A stretch of 64,000 nucleotides of DNA from Rubrivivax rivuli (GCF_004016505.1 NZ_SACR01000004.1:558001-622000), one strand, 5' to 3'. Shown: positions 1-9,063, counted from the stretch's first letter. Translations and numbers: made by a program. Notes: generated by a model from the sequence alone, not told the origin.

Positions 1-9
1 GAGGCGCGT

Positions 10-15
10 TACACT
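10..15 (+). promoter_or_regulatory. candidate -10 box for the thrS leader transcript
   Basis: TACACT matches four of six bases of the sigma-70 -10 consensus. It would start transcription near position 22, upstream of the leader ORF. The matching -35 would lie outside the window, so the promoter cannot be confirmed here. Confidence 0.35.
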
Positions 16-54
16 GCGGGCCGTTTTCAACGAACAAGGGCAGAGAAAGGCGCA

Positions 55-102
55 ATGGTTATGACACCGCGGACTCCCCGGTTCACCACCACCGAGAGCT
101 AG
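55..102 (+). CDS. threonine-rich leader peptide upstream of thrS
   Basis: This short frame reads MVMTPRTPRFTTTES from ATG 55, or starts at ATG 61 as a 13-residue peptide. Five of its codons are Thr, three of them consecutive ACC codons at 85-93. AGAAAGG at 44-50 is a plausible Shine-Dalgarno, 4 bases from the first ATG and 10 from the second. The TAG stop at 100-102 lies three bases before the sequence that can form an antiterminator. This is the arrangement of a trp-type attenuator, with charged tRNA-Thr as the sensed ligand, upstream of threonyl-tRNA synthetase. The frame and codons are seen; translation and regulation are inferred. Confidence 0.65.
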   Translation: MVMTPRTPRFTTTES

Positions 103-105
103 TCG

Positions 106-167
106 GCCGCGCTGTCACGCCTGCACCCCACCCCTGAAGACAAGCGCGGCACTCCCCGCGCTTTTTT
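106..167 (+). promoter_or_regulatory. thrS attenuator: competing antiterminator and terminator
   Basis: Segment 143-149 (AGCGCGG) pairs perfectly with 156-162 (CCGCGCT) across a 6-base loop and is followed by T162-T167, giving an intrinsic terminator 21 bases before the thrS start. Segment 106-113 (GCCGCGCT) is the exact complement of 143-150 and would form an 8-bp antiterminator excluding the terminator. Segment 68-72 (CGCGG), inside the leader ORF, can pair with 107-111 and would sequester the antiterminator arm. A ribosome stalled at the ACC codons would free 106-113; one reaching the stop codon would cover it. Confidence 0.7.
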
Positions 168-188
168 CGTTTCTGGAGCTTCGAGACC

Positions 189-2096
189 ATGATCACGATC
201 ACCTTGCCCGACGGCTCGCGCCGCGAGTACCCGCAAGCGCTCACGGTGGCCGAGGTGGCCGCCAGCATCGGCACCGGCCTGGCCAAGGCCGCCTTGGCTG
301 GCAAGGTGGACGGCAAGCTGGTGGACACCAGCCACCGCATCGAGGCCGACGCTGCGCTCGCCATCGTCACCGAGAAGGACGCCGACGGCCTGGAGATCAT
401 CCGCCACAGCACGGCGCACCTGCTGGCCTACGCGGTGAAGGAGCTCTTCCCCGAGGCGCAGGTGACCATCGGCCCGGTTATCGAAAACGGCTTCTATTAC
501 GACTTCGCCTACAAGCGCCCCTTCACGCCGGAAGACCTGGCGGCCATCGAGAAGCGCATGGGCGAGCTCGCGGCCAAGAACGAGCCGGTGCAGCGCCGTG
601 TGCTGCCGCGCGACGAGGCCGTCGCGTACTTCAAGGGCCTGGGCGAGCACTACAAGGCCGAGATCATCGGCAGCATCCCGGCGGGTGAAGACGTCAGCCT
701 CTACCGCGAAGGCGCGTTTGAAGACCTCTGCCGCGGCCCCCACGTGCCCAGCACCGGGCGCCTGAAGCACTTCAAGCTGATGAAGGTGGCCGGCGCCTAC
801 TGGCGCGGCGACCAGAACAACGAGCAACTGCAGCGCATCTATGGCACCGCCTGGACCAGCAAAGAAGCGCTGCAGCAGTACCTGACGATGCTGGAAGAAG
901 CCGAGAAGCGCGACCACCGCAAGCTCGGCCGCGAGCTCGACCTCTTCCACCTCGACGAGCACAGCCCCGGCACCGTGTTCTGGCACCCCAAGGGATGGAC
1001 GCTGTGGCAGGAGGTGGAGCAGTACATGCGCCGCGTCTACCGCGACAACGGCTACCAGGAGGTCAAGGGCCCGCAGATCCTCGACCAGGGCCTGTGGGAG
1101 AAGACTGGCCACTGGGACAAGTACCGCGAGAACATGTTCGTGACGGAGTCGGAGAAGCGCCAGTACGCGCTCAAGCCGATGAACTGCCCCGGCCACATCC
1201 TGATCTTCAAGCAGGGCATCAAGAGCTACCGCGACCTGCCGCTGCGCTTCGGTGAGTTCGGCCAGTGCCACCGCAACGAGCCCACCGGCGGCCTGCACGG
1301 CATCATGCGCGTGCGCGCGTTCACGCAGGACGACGGCCACATCTTCTGCACCGAAGACCAGATCCAGGGCGAGGTGGTGGCCTTCACGCGGCTGCTGCAG
1401 CAGGTCTACAAGGACTTCGGGTTCAACAACATCATCTACAAGCTCTCGACGCGGCCTGAGAAGCGCATCGGCACCGAAGAGAGCTGGGACCGCGCCGAAG
1501 CCGCGCTGGCCGACGGCCTGCGTGCCGCCGGCTGCGAGTTCGAGTACCTGCCGGGCGAGGGCGCCTTCTACGGCCCGAAGATCGAGTACACGCTGAAAGA
1601 TGCCCTGGGCCGCCCCTGGCAGTGCGGCACCATCCAGGTCGACCCCAACCTGCCCGAGCGCCTGGACGCCGATTTCGTGGGCGAAGACGGCGCCCGTCAC
1701 CGCCCCATCATGCTGCACCGGGCCATCGTGGGCAGCCTGGAGCGCTTCATCGGCATCCTCATCGAGCAGCATGCCGGCGCGCTGCCGGCCTGGCTGGCGC
1801 CCACCCAGGTGGTGGTGGCCTCGATCACCGACGCGCAGGCCGAATACGCGGCAAGCGTGGCGAAATCGCTGCAAAAACAAGGAGTTAGAGTCTCCGTCGA
1901 TTTGCGCAACGAGAAGATAAACTATAAGATTCGCGAGCATTCGATGCAGAAGGTCCCGTTCATCCTGGTCGTTGGCGACAAGGAGAAGGCAAACGGGGCC
2001 GTTGCCGTGCGCGCCCGAGGCAATCAAGACCTGGGTGTGATGGCGCTGGCAGACTTCCAGGCGAAGATCACCAGCGACATCGCTGCCAAGGTATAG
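189..2096 (+). CDS. thrS: threonyl-tRNA synthetase
   Basis: Class II synthetase that charges tRNA-Thr in the cytoplasm. At 635 residues it is full length. It shows an N-terminal TGS domain (about 1-62), the editing/SAD domain with [11 protein letters not shown] near residue 73, the catalytic core with NCPGH including zinc-ligand Cys333, and a C-terminal anticodon-binding domain after LPAWLAP. The start ATG at 189 follows GGAG about 10 bases upstream. It heads the thrS-infC-rpmI-rplT-pheST cluster common in proteobacteria. Upstream lies a threonine-codon leader with a terminator, so expression is probably attenuated when tRNA-Thr is charged. Confidence 0.97.
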   Translation: MITITLPDGSRREYPQALTVAEVAASIGTGLAKAALAGKVDGKLVDTSHRIEADAALAIVTEKDADGLEIIRHSTAHLLAYAVKELFPEAQVTIGPVIENGFYYDFAYKRPFTPEDLAAIEKRMGELAAKNEPVQRRVLPRDEAVAYFKGLGEHYKAEIIGSIPAGEDVSLYREGAFEDLCRGPHVPSTGRLKHFKLMKVAGAYWRGDQNNEQLQRIYGTAWTSKEALQQYLTMLEEAEKRDHRKLGRELDLFHLDEHSPGTVFWHPKGWTLWQEVEQYMRRVYRDNGYQEVKGPQILDQGLWEKTGHWDKYRENMFVTESEKRQYALKPMNCPGHILIFKQGIKSYRDLPLRFGEFGQCHRNEPTGGLHGIMRVRAFTQDDGHIFCTEDQIQGEVVAFTRLLQQVYKDFGFNNIIYKLSTRPEKRIGTEESWDRAEAALADGLRAAGCEFEYLPGEGAFYGPKIEYTLKDALGRPWQCGTIQVDPNLPERLDADFVGEDGARHRPIMLHRAIVGSLERFIGILIEQHAGALPAWLAPTQVVVASITDAQAEYAASVAKSLQKQGVRVSVDLRNEKINYKIREHSMQKVPFILVVGDKEKANGAVAVRARGNQDLGVMALADFQAKITSDIAAKV

Positions 2097-2165
2097 CCGC
2101 CACCGGGTGCGCTTTCGTTTTTTCTGTGGCCCGCTTGCCTTCGGGTTGCAACAGGAGCTGGAACC

Positions 2166-2714
2166 ATCGCTACCTTCATGGACCGCCGCGTGCCCAACGC
2201 GGAGCGCAAGCACCGTCTGAACCGGGAAATCATGGCGCCGCAAGTGCGCCTGAACGGGGTCGAAAACGAACCGCTCGGCATCGTCAGCACGATGGAAGCG
2301 TTGCGCATGGCAGGGGAGCTGGATGTCGACCTGGTGGAGATCGCTGCCACCGCCGACCCCCCGGTGTGCAGGCTCATGGACTACGGCAAGTTCAAGTACC
2401 AAGAGCAGAAGAAGGCCGCTGAAGCCAAGAGCAAGCAGAAGGTCATCGAGATCAAGGAAGTGAAGTTCCGCCCGGGCACCGACGATGGCGACTACGCCAT
2501 CAAGATGCGCAACCTGCGGCGCTTCATTGCCGAAGACGGCGACAAGGGCAAGGTCACGCTGCGCTTCCGCGGTCGCGAGATCACCCACCAGGACATCGGC
2601 ATGCGCATGCTGGAACGCATCCGCGACGAGCTGGCCGATGTGGCGATGGTGGAGCACATGCCCAAGCTGGAAGGTCGCCAGATGATCATGGTGTTGGCGC
2701 CGAAGCGTAAGTAA
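2166..2714 (+). CDS. infC: translation initiation factor IF-3, ATC start
   Basis: IF-3 binds the 30S subunit, prevents premature 50S joining and proofreads the start codon. The protein has the typical N-domain ([21 protein letters not shown]), linker and C-domain ([23 protein letters not shown]). I place the start at ATC 2166 (encoding M/I-ATFMDRR) rather than ATG 2178. The Shine-Dalgarno AGGAG at 2153-2157 is 8 bases from ATC but 20 from the ATG. IF-3 genes in many bacteria use AUU or AUC so that IF-3 represses its own translation by rejecting the poor start codon. The protein has 182 residues from ATC. Confidence 0.95.
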   Translation: MATFMDRRVPNAERKHRLNREIMAPQVRLNGVENEPLGIVSTMEALRMAGELDVDLVEIAATADPPVCRLMDYGKFKYQEQKKAAEAKSKQKVIEIKEVKFRPGTDDGDYAIKMRNLRRFIAEDGDKGKVTLRFRGREITHQDIGMRMLERIRDELADVAMVEHMPKLEGRQMIMVLAPKRK

Positions 2715-2730
2715 GACAGAGTTTCGTGGT

Positions 2731-2769
2731 CGCGGTCTGGTCACCGCGGCAGCGAAAAGAAGCGGCTGC
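2731..2769 (+). promoter_or_regulatory. hairpins in the infC-rpmI spacer, possible ribosomal-protein leader
   Basis: The 116-base spacer between infC and rpmI contains CGCGGT (2731-2736) pairing with ACCGCG (2743-2748), followed by GCAGC (2749-2753) pairing with GCTGC (2765-2769). L20 represses its own operon through an RNA site in this region in several bacteria. A similar role here is only a guess from position. Confidence 0.25.
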
Positions 2770-2830
2770 AGGCCTCGCAAGTGCACCCCAACCGGTGCCG
2801 CCTTCAGCAGCAATTCAAGAAGGAGCAGTC

Positions 2831-3034
2831 ATGCCCAAGATGAAGACCAAGAGCGGCGCCAAGAAGCGGTTCCGCGTGCGTCCGGGTGGCACCGTCAAGC
2901 GCGGTCAGGCGTTCAAGCGCCACATCCTCACGAAGAAGAGCACCAGCCGCAAGCGCGACCTGCGCGGCCCGGCCAACGTGCACGAGAGCGACCTGGGCAG
3001 CATCGCCAAGATGCTGCCGATGGCCGGTCTCTGA
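2831..3034 (+). CDS. rpmI: 50S ribosomal protein L35
   Basis: A 67-residue basic protein beginning [14 protein letters not shown] and containing the L35 pattern [17 protein letters not shown] 2831 is preceded by AGAAGGAGCA, a strong Shine-Dalgarno. L35 belongs to the large subunit and is encoded between infC and rplT as in most bacteria. A longer in-frame start exists at 2726 but would add residues unlike any L35, so I reject it. Confidence 0.97.
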   Translation: MPKMKTKSGAKKRFRVRPGGTVKRGQAFKRHILTKKSTSRKRDLRGPANVHESDLGSIAKMLPMAGL

Positions 3035-3066
3035 CCCACTTCAACGTACGCACAAGGAGTTATTGA

Positions 3067-3423
3067 ATGCCTCGCGTCAAACGTGGTGTCACCGCACACG
3101 CCCGCCACAAAAAGATCCTGAAGCTCGCCAAGGGCTTCCGCGGCCGTCGCAAGAACGTCTTCCGCATCGCCAAGCAGGCGGTGATGAAGGCCGGCCAGTA
3201 CGCCTACCGTGACCGTCGCACACGCAAGCGTGTGTTCCGTCAGCTGTGGATTGCGCGTATCAACGCGGCCAGCCGTGGCCTGGGTCTGACCTACAGCAAG
3301 TTCATGGCCGGTCTGAAGAAGGCTGGCATCGACATCGACCGCAAGGTGCTGTCGGACATGGCCATCCACGATCCTGCTGGCTTCAGCAGCATCGTCGACA
3401 AGGTGAAGGCTCAGCTGGCTTGA
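3067..3423 (+). CDS. rplT: 50S ribosomal protein L20
   Basis: A 118-residue protein beginning [18 protein letters not shown], with the family segments [11 protein letters not shown] and [10 protein letters not shown]20 is an early 23S rRNA assembly protein and, in several bacteria, the autoregulator of the infC-rpmI-rplT operon. The Shine-Dalgarno AAGGAG precedes the ATG. Its stop is followed after about 46 bases by a strong intrinsic terminator, marking the end of the ribosomal-protein unit. Confidence 0.97.
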   Translation: MPRVKRGVTAHARHKKILKLAKGFRGRRKNVFRIAKQAVMKAGQYAYRDRRTRKRVFRQLWIARINAASRGLGLTYSKFMAGLKKAGIDIDRKVLSDMAIHDPAGFSSIVDKVKAQLA

Positions 3424-3441
3424 ACCCCGTAGCTGGCGTGC

Positions 3442-3519
3442 ATGCGCCGGCCGCTTCGTCAAGCATCCGAAGGCCGTCACCTTGTGGCGGCCTTTTTTTT
3501 CCTGCTTTCTCATCGATGA
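3442..3519 (+). CDS. possible 25-codon Phe-containing ORF overlapping pheS start
   Basis: From ATG 3442 a 25-codon frame runs through the terminator hairpin, contains TTT TTT TTC (three Phe codons at 3493-3501) and stops at TGA 3517-3519, which overlaps the pheS ATG (3516-3518) as ATGA. pheS has no visible Shine-Dalgarno of its own, so coupling from this frame is conceivable. The Phe codons follow from the U tract of the terminator, and the frame itself lacks a good ribosome site, so it may be fortuitous. Confidence 0.25.
   Translation: MRRPLRQASEGRHLVAAFFFLLSHR
3470..3500 (+). terminator. strong intrinsic terminator between rplT and pheS
   Basis: AAGGCCGTCAC (3470-3480) pairs with GTGGCGGCCTT (3484-3494), giving 11 bp with one G-U pair and a 3-base loop, followed by T3493-T3500. 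Only 15 bases separate its U tract from the pheS start, which leaves no room for a promoter. pheST must therefore be expressed by readthrough or antitermination. Confidence 0.8.
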
Positions 3520-4571
3520 ACGATCTCGACACCCTCGTGCAGGCGGCGCAGGCCGACTTTGCCGCTGCCAACCAGGGCGCGGCGCTGGAAGACGCCAAGG
3601 CGCGCTACGTCGGCAAGAGCGGCCGCATCACCGAGCTGCTCAAGGGCCTGGGCGCGCTGCCGCCCGAGGAGAAGAAGGCCCGCGGCGCCGAGATCAACCA
3701 GGCCAAGGCCGCCATCGAAGCCGCCTTGCAGGCGCGCCGTGACGCCCTGGCCGAGGCCGAGTTGCAGGCCCAGCTGCGCGCCGAGGCGCTGGACGTCACG
3801 CTGCCCGGCCGCGCCCGTGGCGTGGCCGGCCTGCACCCCGTGAGCCGCACCATCGAACGCATCGAGGCCATCTTCGGCAGCATGGGCTTCGACGTCGCCG
3901 AAGGTCCCGAGATCGAGACCGACTGGATGAGCTTCACTGCGCTGAACAACCCGGAGAACCACCCGGCGCGTTCGATGCAGGACACCTTCTACGTGGACAT
4001 GAAAGACGCGCAGGGCCGCTGGCTCTGCCTGCGCCCGCACACCAGCCCGATGCAGGTGCGTTATGCCCAGGCGCATGCGAAGCAGCACGCCTCGCTGGCG
4101 GCGCAGGGCCTGCCGATGCCGGAGATCCGCGTCATCGCGCCGGGCCGCGTCTACCGCGTGGACAGCGACGCCACGCACTCGCCGATGTTCCACCAGATCG
4201 AAGGCCTGTGGCTGGGGGCGAACGTCAGCTTCAAGGACCTGAAGGTCGTGTTCGCCTCGCTGGTGCGCGAGTTCTTCGAGACCGACGACTTCGACGTGCG
4301 TTTCCGCCCGAGCTTCTTCCCCTTCACCGAGCCCAGCGCCGAGATCGACATCCGCTTCGGCAGTGGCCCGCTGGCCGGCCGCTGGCTGGAAGTGGCCGGC
4401 AGCGGCCAGGTGCACCCGAACGTGGTGCGCAACTTCGGGCTGGACCCTGAAGCGCACATCGGCTTTGCCTTTGGCATCGGCGCCGACCGCTTCGCGATGC
4501 TGCGCTACGGCATCGACGATCTGCGCCTGATGTTCGACGGCGATCTCCGCTTCCTCTCGCAGTTCAACTGA
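3516..4571 (+). CDS. pheS: phenylalanyl-tRNA synthetase alpha subunit
   Basis: Catalytic subunit of the alpha2-beta2 enzyme that charges tRNA-Phe. The 351-residue protein has an N-terminal coiled-coil (about 1-85), then the class II core with motif 2-like [16 protein letters not shown] and motif 3 [18 protein letters not shown] near the C-terminus. ATG 3516 gives the family's usual N-terminus, although the frame is open further upstream. No Shine-Dalgarno is visible, and a strong terminator ends 15 bases before the start, suggesting attenuation or translational coupling. pheT starts 2 bases after its stop. Confidence 0.96.
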   Translation: MNDLDTLVQAAQADFAAANQGAALEDAKARYVGKSGRITELLKGLGALPPEEKKARGAEINQAKAAIEAALQARRDALAEAELQAQLRAEALDVTLPGRARGVAGLHPVSRTIERIEAIFGSMGFDVAEGPEIETDWMSFTALNNPENHPARSMQDTFYVDMKDAQGRWLCLRPHTSPMQVRYAQAHAKQHASLAAQGLPMPEIRVIAPGRVYRVDSDATHSPMFHQIEGLWLGANVSFKDLKVVFASLVREFFETDDFDVRFRPSFFPFTEPSAEIDIRFGSGPLAGRWLEVAGSGQVHPNVVRNFGLDPEAHIGFAFGIGADRFAMLRYGIDDLRLMFDGDLRFLSQFN

Positions 4572-4573
4572 CC

Positions 4574-7018
4574 ATGCAATTCCCCGAATCCTGGCTGCGC
4601 GAGTTCTGCAATCCGCCGCTGAACACGCAAGAACTGGCCGAGCTGCTGACCATGTCCGGCATGGAGGTGGAAGAGGTGCGCCCGGTGGCGCCGCCTTTCC
4701 ACGGCATCGTGGTGGCCGAGATCCTCACGGCCGAGCAGCACCCGCAGGCTGACCGCCTGCGCGTGTGCACGGTGGATGCCGGTGCCTTCTCGAAAGACGG
4801 CCCGCTGCAGATCGTCTGCGGCGCGCCCAACGCCCGCGTGGGCATCAAGGTGCCGCTGGCCACCGTGGGTGCCGAGTTGCCACCTGGCGACGATGGCAAG
4901 CCCTTCAAGATCGGCGTGGGCAAGCTGCGTGGCGTGGAAAGCCGCGGCATGCTGTGCTCGGCGCGTGAACTGAAGATTGCCGACGACCACGGCGGCCTGC
5001 TGGAACTGGCCGCCGATGCCCCGGTGGGCACCGACATCCGCCAGTGGTTGCAGCTCGACGACCACCTCTTCACGCTGAAGCTCACGCCCAACCTTGGTCA
5101 TGGCCTCAGCGTGTTCGGCGTGGCGCGTGAAGTGGCCGCGCTCACCGGCGCGCCGCTGCGCCAGCCGGCCTTCCCGCCCGTGCAGCCGCGAAGCGACCGC
5201 GTGCTGCCCGTGGAGGTGCAGGCTGCCGACCTCTGCGGCCGCTTCTCGGGCCGCGTGGTGCTGGGCGTGAACACGCAGGCCAAGACGCCCGCTTGGATGG
5301 TCGACCGCCTCGCGCGTTGCGGCCAGCGCAGCGTCTCGGCGCTGGTGGACATCTCGAACTACGTGATGTTCGAGTACGGCCGGCCCTCGCACATCTTCGA
5401 TCTCGACAAGATCCACGAGAAGCTCGTGGTGCGCTGGGGCCGTGAAGGTGAGCAACTCAAACTGCTCAACGGCAACACCATCGCGCTGGACGAAAAGGTG
5501 GGCGTGATCGCCGATGCGCAGGGTGTCGAATCACTCGCCGGCATCATGGGTGGCGACGCCACCGCCGTGAACGACGGCACGCAGAACGTCTACGTGGAGG
5601 CCGCCTTCTGGTGGCCCGAAGCCGTGGCCGGGCGCTCGCGCCGCTACAACTTCAGCACCGATGCGGGCCACCGCTTCGAGCGTGGTGTCGATCCGCAGGG
5701 CACGGTGGAACACATCGAGCGCATCACGCAGCTGATCCTCGACATCTGTGGCACGCCGGCCACGGCCTGCGGCCCGGTCACCGACCAGGTGCTGGGCCTG
5801 CCCGAGTGCAAGCCCGTCACGATGCGCGTGGCCCGTGCGGCCCAGGTCATCGGCATGCCCGTGAGCACGGCGCAGTGCGCCGATGTCTTCACGAGGCTCG
5901 GCCTGGCGCACAGCGAGGCCGGCGGTGTGTTCACCGTCACGCCGCCGAGCTGGCGCTTCGACCTGCAGATCGAAGAAGACCTGATCGAGGAGGTTGCGCG
6001 CGTGGTGGGCTTCAACAGCCTGCCGATGACCGCGCCCATCGCGCCCGTGACGCCGCGTGTGCGGCGTGAAGCGCAGCGTGGCGCGCACGCCGTGCGCCGC
6101 GCGCTGGCCGCGCTGGACTACCAGGAAACCATCAACTTCAGCTTCGTCGAAGAGCGCTGGGAACGTGAGCTGGCCGGCAACGCCGACCCCATCCGTGTGC
6201 TCAACCCCATCGCCGCGCCTTTGGCGGTGATGCGATCCAGCCTGATGGGCAGCCTGGTGCAGGCGCTGCGCAACAACCTGTCGCGCAAGGCGCCGCGTGT
6301 GCGCGTGTTCGAGATTGGCCGCGTGTTCATGCGCGACGCGGCGGCCACTGACGGCCCGCTGAGTGTGGCCGGCGTGAACCAGCCCATGCGCGTGGGCGGC
6401 CTGGCCTGGGGCGGCGCGCTGCCGCTGCAGTGGGGCGCGAAAGAGCAGGGCGCCGATTTCTTCGACGTGAAGGGCGACCTGCAGGCGCTGCTGGCGCCGC
6501 AGCAGCCGGTCTTCACGGCCGCCGAGCACCCGGCGCTGCACCCGGGCCGCTGCGCCAGCATCTTGCTGGACGGGCGCGTGGTGGGCTTCGTGGGAGAGTT
6601 GCACCCGAAGTGGCGCCAGGCCTACGAGATCCCGGCCTTCCAGGGCCAGGCGCCGGTGCTGTTCGAACTGGAACTGGCCGCCGTGCTGGGCCAGCCCCTG
6701 CCGGTGTTCACAGCGCTGTCGCGCCAGCAGGCCGTGCAGCGTGATCTGGCGCTGGTGGTGCGCGAAGACGTGAGCCACGACGCACTGATGGCCGCGCTGC
6801 AGCAAGACCCGCAAGGCCTGGTGCGCAAGGCGCGGCTGTTCGACATCTACAAGCCGGCCGCGCCTGTGGCGGGCCTGCAAGCGGGTGAACGCAGCCTGGC
6901 CGTGCGCCTGGAACTGCGTGACGACGAGAGCACGCTCACCGACGAGCGCATCGAGGCCACCGTGGCGGCTGCCGTGGCCCGTGCGGCCGCGGCTGTTGGC
7001 GCACGCCTGCGCGCCTGA
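4574..7018 (+). CDS. pheT: phenylalanyl-tRNA synthetase beta subunit
   Basis: The 814-residue beta subunit takes part in tRNA binding and editing. Visible parts in order are the OB-fold tRNA-binding domain (about 40-150, CGAPNARVG), the B3/B4 editing region, the B5 domain, the catalytic-like core and the C-terminal ferredoxin-fold anticodon domain ([14 protein letters not shown]). It starts 2 bases after pheS, so the two are translated together. It is followed by ihfA, the usual proteobacterial order. Confidence 0.97.
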   Translation: MQFPESWLREFCNPPLNTQELAELLTMSGMEVEEVRPVAPPFHGIVVAEILTAEQHPQADRLRVCTVDAGAFSKDGPLQIVCGAPNARVGIKVPLATVGAELPPGDDGKPFKIGVGKLRGVESRGMLCSARELKIADDHGGLLELAADAPVGTDIRQWLQLDDHLFTLKLTPNLGHGLSVFGVAREVAALTGAPLRQPAFPPVQPRSDRVLPVEVQAADLCGRFSGRVVLGVNTQAKTPAWMVDRLARCGQRSVSALVDISNYVMFEYGRPSHIFDLDKIHEKLVVRWGREGEQLKLLNGNTIALDEKVGVIADAQGVESLAGIMGGDATAVNDGTQNVYVEAAFWWPEAVAGRSRRYNFSTDAGHRFERGVDPQGTVEHIERITQLILDICGTPATACGPVTDQVLGLPECKPVTMRVARAAQVIGMPVSTAQCADVFTRLGLAHSEAGGVFTVTPPSWRFDLQIEEDLIEEVARVVGFNSLPMTAPIAPVTPRVRREAQRGAHAVRRALAALDYQETINFSFVEERWERELAGNADPIRVLNPIAAPLAVMRSSLMGSLVQALRNNLSRKAPRVRVFEIGRVFMRDAAATDGPLSVAGVNQPMRVGGLAWGGALPLQWGAKEQGADFFDVKGDLQALLAPQQPVFTAAEHPALHPGRCASILLDGRVVGFVGELHPKWRQAYEIPAFQGQAPVLFELELAAVLGQPLPVFTALSRQQAVQRDLALVVREDVSHDALMAALQQDPQGLVRKARLFDIYKPAAPVAGLQAGERSLAVRLELRDDESTLTDERIEATVAAAVARAAAAVGARLRA

Positions 7019-7041
7019 AAACCGAGATCGGACACCGAACC

Positions 7042-7407
7042 ATGAACGCACCTGAAGACAGCCCGCGCTCGCCTGTGATCCTCTCGTCGCTGGAAACGCC
7101 CACGCTCACCAAAGCCGAACTCGCTGAACTGCTGTTCGACCGTCTCGGCCTGAACAAGCGCGAGAGCAAGGACATGGTGGAGGCCTTCTTCGAGATCGTG
7201 CACGGCACGCTCGTCGAGGGGCAGGACGTGAAGCTCTCCAGCTTCGGCAACTTCAACATCCGCCGCAAGGCGCCACGCCCTGGGCGCAACCCGCGCACGG
7301 GCGAAAGCATCCCCATCAAGGCCCGCAACGTCGTCACCTTCCACGCCAGTCACAAGCTGAAATCGGTGGTGCAGGGCGACACCCCTGTTGAAGGGGACTT
7401 CGAGTAG
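7042..7407 (+). CDS. ihfA: integration host factor alpha subunit
   Basis: A DNA-bending HU/IHF-family protein that pairs with IHF-beta. The 121-residue product has an N-terminal extension of about 20 residues compared with the E. coli protein. It then follows the family: [31 protein letters not shown], and the DNA-intercalating arm [14 protein letters not shown]. The position after pheT is conserved in proteobacteria, as is the following merR gene. Confidence 0.95.
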   Translation: MNAPEDSPRSPVILSSLETPTLTKAELAELLFDRLGLNKRESKDMVEAFFEIVHGTLVEGQDVKLSSFGNFNIRRKAPRPGRNPRTGESIPIKARNVVTFHASHKLKSVVQGDTPVEGDFE

Positions 7408-7441
7408 AGTCTAGCTTTCCCCATCGATCCCATTGATTTCA

Positions 7442-7870
7442 ATGGAGAAAGCTCTCCCCACCATACCGGCCAAACGCTACTTCACCATCGGTGAGGTGAG
7501 CGAGCTGTGCGGGGTGAAGCCGTACGTGCTGCGTTATTGGGAACAAGAGTTCACGCAGCTCAAGCCCATGAAGCGCCGGGGCAACCGGCGCTACTACCAG
7601 CACCACGAGGTGCTGCTCATCCGGCGCATCCGCGATCTGCTCTACGACCAGGGCTTCACGATCAGTGGCGCCCGCAATCGGCTCTCCGATGCCATGCCGG
7701 CGCCTCTCCCTGCCTTCCCGGATGACGCGCTGGAAGACGACGAGGGCACCCTTGCGCCGATCGATGCTGCGCCTGAACGGGCCGTGCAGGCAGCCTCGCC
7801 GCCGGCCGCGCTGCGGTCGCAGCAACTGCGCGACGAGCTCTTGTCGATACGCGCCTTGTTGTCCGTCTGA
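7442..7870 (+). CDS. MerR-family transcriptional regulator
   Basis: A 142-residue protein whose first 75 residues are a MerR winged helix-turn-helix (RYFTIGEVSELCGVKPYVLR, then RRGNRRYY). The C-terminal half is acidic and low complexity, without the cysteines of metal-sensing MerR proteins. A gene of this type commonly sits after ihfA in proteobacteria; its target genes are not evident from the sequence. I chose ATG 7442, where the recognisable protein begins; TTG 7433 in the same frame would add three residues. Confidence 0.85.
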   Translation: MEKALPTIPAKRYFTIGEVSELCGVKPYVLRYWEQEFTQLKPMKRRGNRRYYQHHEVLLIRRIRDLLYDQGFTISGARNRLSDAMPAPLPAFPDDALEDDEGTLAPIDAAPERAVQAASPPAALRSQQLRDELLSIRALLSV

Positions 7871-7887
7871 AGCGCGCGTTTTCGGGC

Positions 7888-7893
7888 TATACT
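7888..7893 (+). promoter_or_regulatory. -10 box of the tRNA-Pro promoter
   Basis: TATACT lies 12 bases before the mature 5' end of tRNA-Pro. No good -35 is seen at 16-18 bases, so it may be a weak or extended promoter. Confidence 0.45.
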
Positions 7894-7904
7894 GCGAGGC
7901 TCAG

Positions 7905-7982
<78 letters not shown>

Positions 7983-7994
7983 TAGAAAACGGCA

Positions 7995-8023
7995 AAGCCC
8001 GGTGTCCAAAAGATACCGGGCTT
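7995..8023. terminator. terminator between tRNA-Pro and the convergent dioxygenase gene
   Basis: A 12-bp stem (7995-8006 with 8012-8023, one G-U pair) with a 5-base loop, followed by a pyrimidine-rich stretch on the plus strand and flanked by A-rich sequence on the other side. It probably works in both directions. Confidence 0.6.
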
Positions 8024-8051
8024 CTTGCTTTCTGGCCTGCGGTCGCGTTGG

Positions 8052-8930
8052 TCAGAGTGCGTTGAGCGGGATCTTCACGTAGCTCACGCCATTGGCTTCT
8101 GGCGGCGGCATCTCGCCAGCACGGATGTTCAGCTGCACCGCCGGCAGGATCAGCATGGGCATCTCCAGTGTGGCGTCACGCTGCGTGCGCATGGCCACGA
8201 AGTCGTCTTCGCTGATGCCGTCGCGCACGTGGATGTTGCGCTCGCGCTGCTCGGCCACCGTGGTCTCGAAGTTCACGGGCCGGCCGGCCGGCGGGTAGTC
8301 GTGGCACATGAAGAGCCGCGTCTCGGGCGGTAGCGATAGCAACTTGCGCACCGATCGATAGAGCGTGCGCGCATCGCCGCCCGGGAAGTCGCATCGCGCC
8401 GTGCCCACATCGGGCATGAAGATCGTGTCCCCTGCGAACACAGCGTCGCCCACCTGGTAGGCCACGCAGGCCGGGGTGTGGCCCGGCACGGCCATCACCT
8501 GGCCGGTGAGGGCGCCGAACGAGAAGGATTCGCCTTCTTCGAAGAGGTGGTCGAACTGCGAGCCGTCGGGCCTGAAGCCTGGCTCCAGGTTGAAGAGGCC
8601 CTTGAACACCTTCTGCACCGCCTGAATGCGGTGGCCGATGCCGATGCGGCCGCCCAGTTGCGCCCGCAGGTAGGGCGCGGCGCTCAGGTGGTCGGCATGG
8701 GCGTGGGTCTCCAGGATCCAGGCCACCTTCAGGTCGAGGCGGCGCACGAACTCGATCACGCGGTTGGCAGAGGCATGGCTGGTGCGGCCTGACTTCGGGT
8801 CGTAGTCGAGCACCGAATCGATGATGGTGCAGGCCGTGCCCGGCCCCGCGTGCACGACGTAGGTGACGGTCCAGGTGGCGGGATCGAAGAAGCCCTGCAC
8901 CTGCGGGGCGGGGTGGGCGGCTGGGGTCAT
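8052..8930 (-). CDS. metallo-beta-lactamase fold protein, Blh/persulfide dioxygenase-like
   Basis: A 292-residue single-domain MBL protein with the metal motif THAHADH near residue 97, a second motif VPGHTPAC and GDTIFMPDVGTARCDFPGG, which resembles the ETHE1/Blh persulfide dioxygenase group rather than glyoxalase II. It would oxidise glutathione persulfide using one iron. GGAG 8-9 bases upstream of the ATG supports the start. It is divergent from a BigR-like repressor and YeeE transporter genes across a shared palindromic promoter, the expected context for sulfide detoxification. There is no fused rhodanese domain. Confidence 0.85.
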   Translation of the reverse strand: MTPAAHPAPQVQGFFDPATWTVTYVVHAGPGTACTIIDSVLDYDPKSGRTSHASANRVIEFVRRLDLKVAWILETHAHADHLSAAPYLRAQLGGRIGIGHRIQAVQKVFKGLFNLEPGFRPDGSQFDHLFEEGESFSFGALTGQVMAVPGHTPACVAYQVGDAVFAGDTIFMPDVGTARCDFPGGDARTLYRSVRKLLSLPPETRLFMCHDYPPAGRPVNFETTVAEQRERNIHVRDGISEDDFVAMRTQRDATLEMPMLILPAVQLNIRAGEMPPPEANGVSYVKIPLNAL

Positions 8931-8955
8931 GGCGGCAGCTCCATTTGTGCATCAG

Positions 8956-9006
8956 TGAACATCACTATATTGACAAACAATATATTTGTCAATATAGTGA
9001 TGTTCA
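8956..9006. promoter_or_regulatory. perfect 22-bp inverted repeat carrying two overlapping divergent promoters
   Basis: Arms 8956-8977 and 8985-9006 are exact reverse complements around a 7-base AT spacer. On the plus strand TTGACA (8970-8975), a 17-bp spacer and TATAGT (8993-8998) form a near-consensus promoter toward the ArsR gene. By symmetry the same elements (TTGACA at 8992-8987, TATAGT at 8969-8964) read toward the dioxygenase gene. The element is very AT-rich within GC-rich DNA. It is the probable operator of the adjacent BigR-like repressor, which would shut both directions at once. Confidence 0.85.
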
Positions 9007-9063
9007 TGCGGCGTCACCGGTGAGGCCGCGTTGGCCGCTGGCCGCCACCGAGCACCGCACTTC

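Noticed and set aside
1-188. T-box riboswitch before thrS
   Set aside because: The region is too short and lacks the specifier loop and T-box consensus; the Thr-codon ORF explains the leader better.
99-2813. 904-codon antisense frame opposite thrS and infC
   Set aside because: It is a mirror of the codon bias of the real genes in GC-rich DNA; thrS and infC are unmistakable on the other strand and the antisense product is His/Leu/Ala-rich without a recognisable domain.
3246-3515. Upstream extension of the pheS frame into rplT
   Set aside because: The added residues do not resemble PheS and overlap rplT; the family N-terminus begins at ATG 3516.
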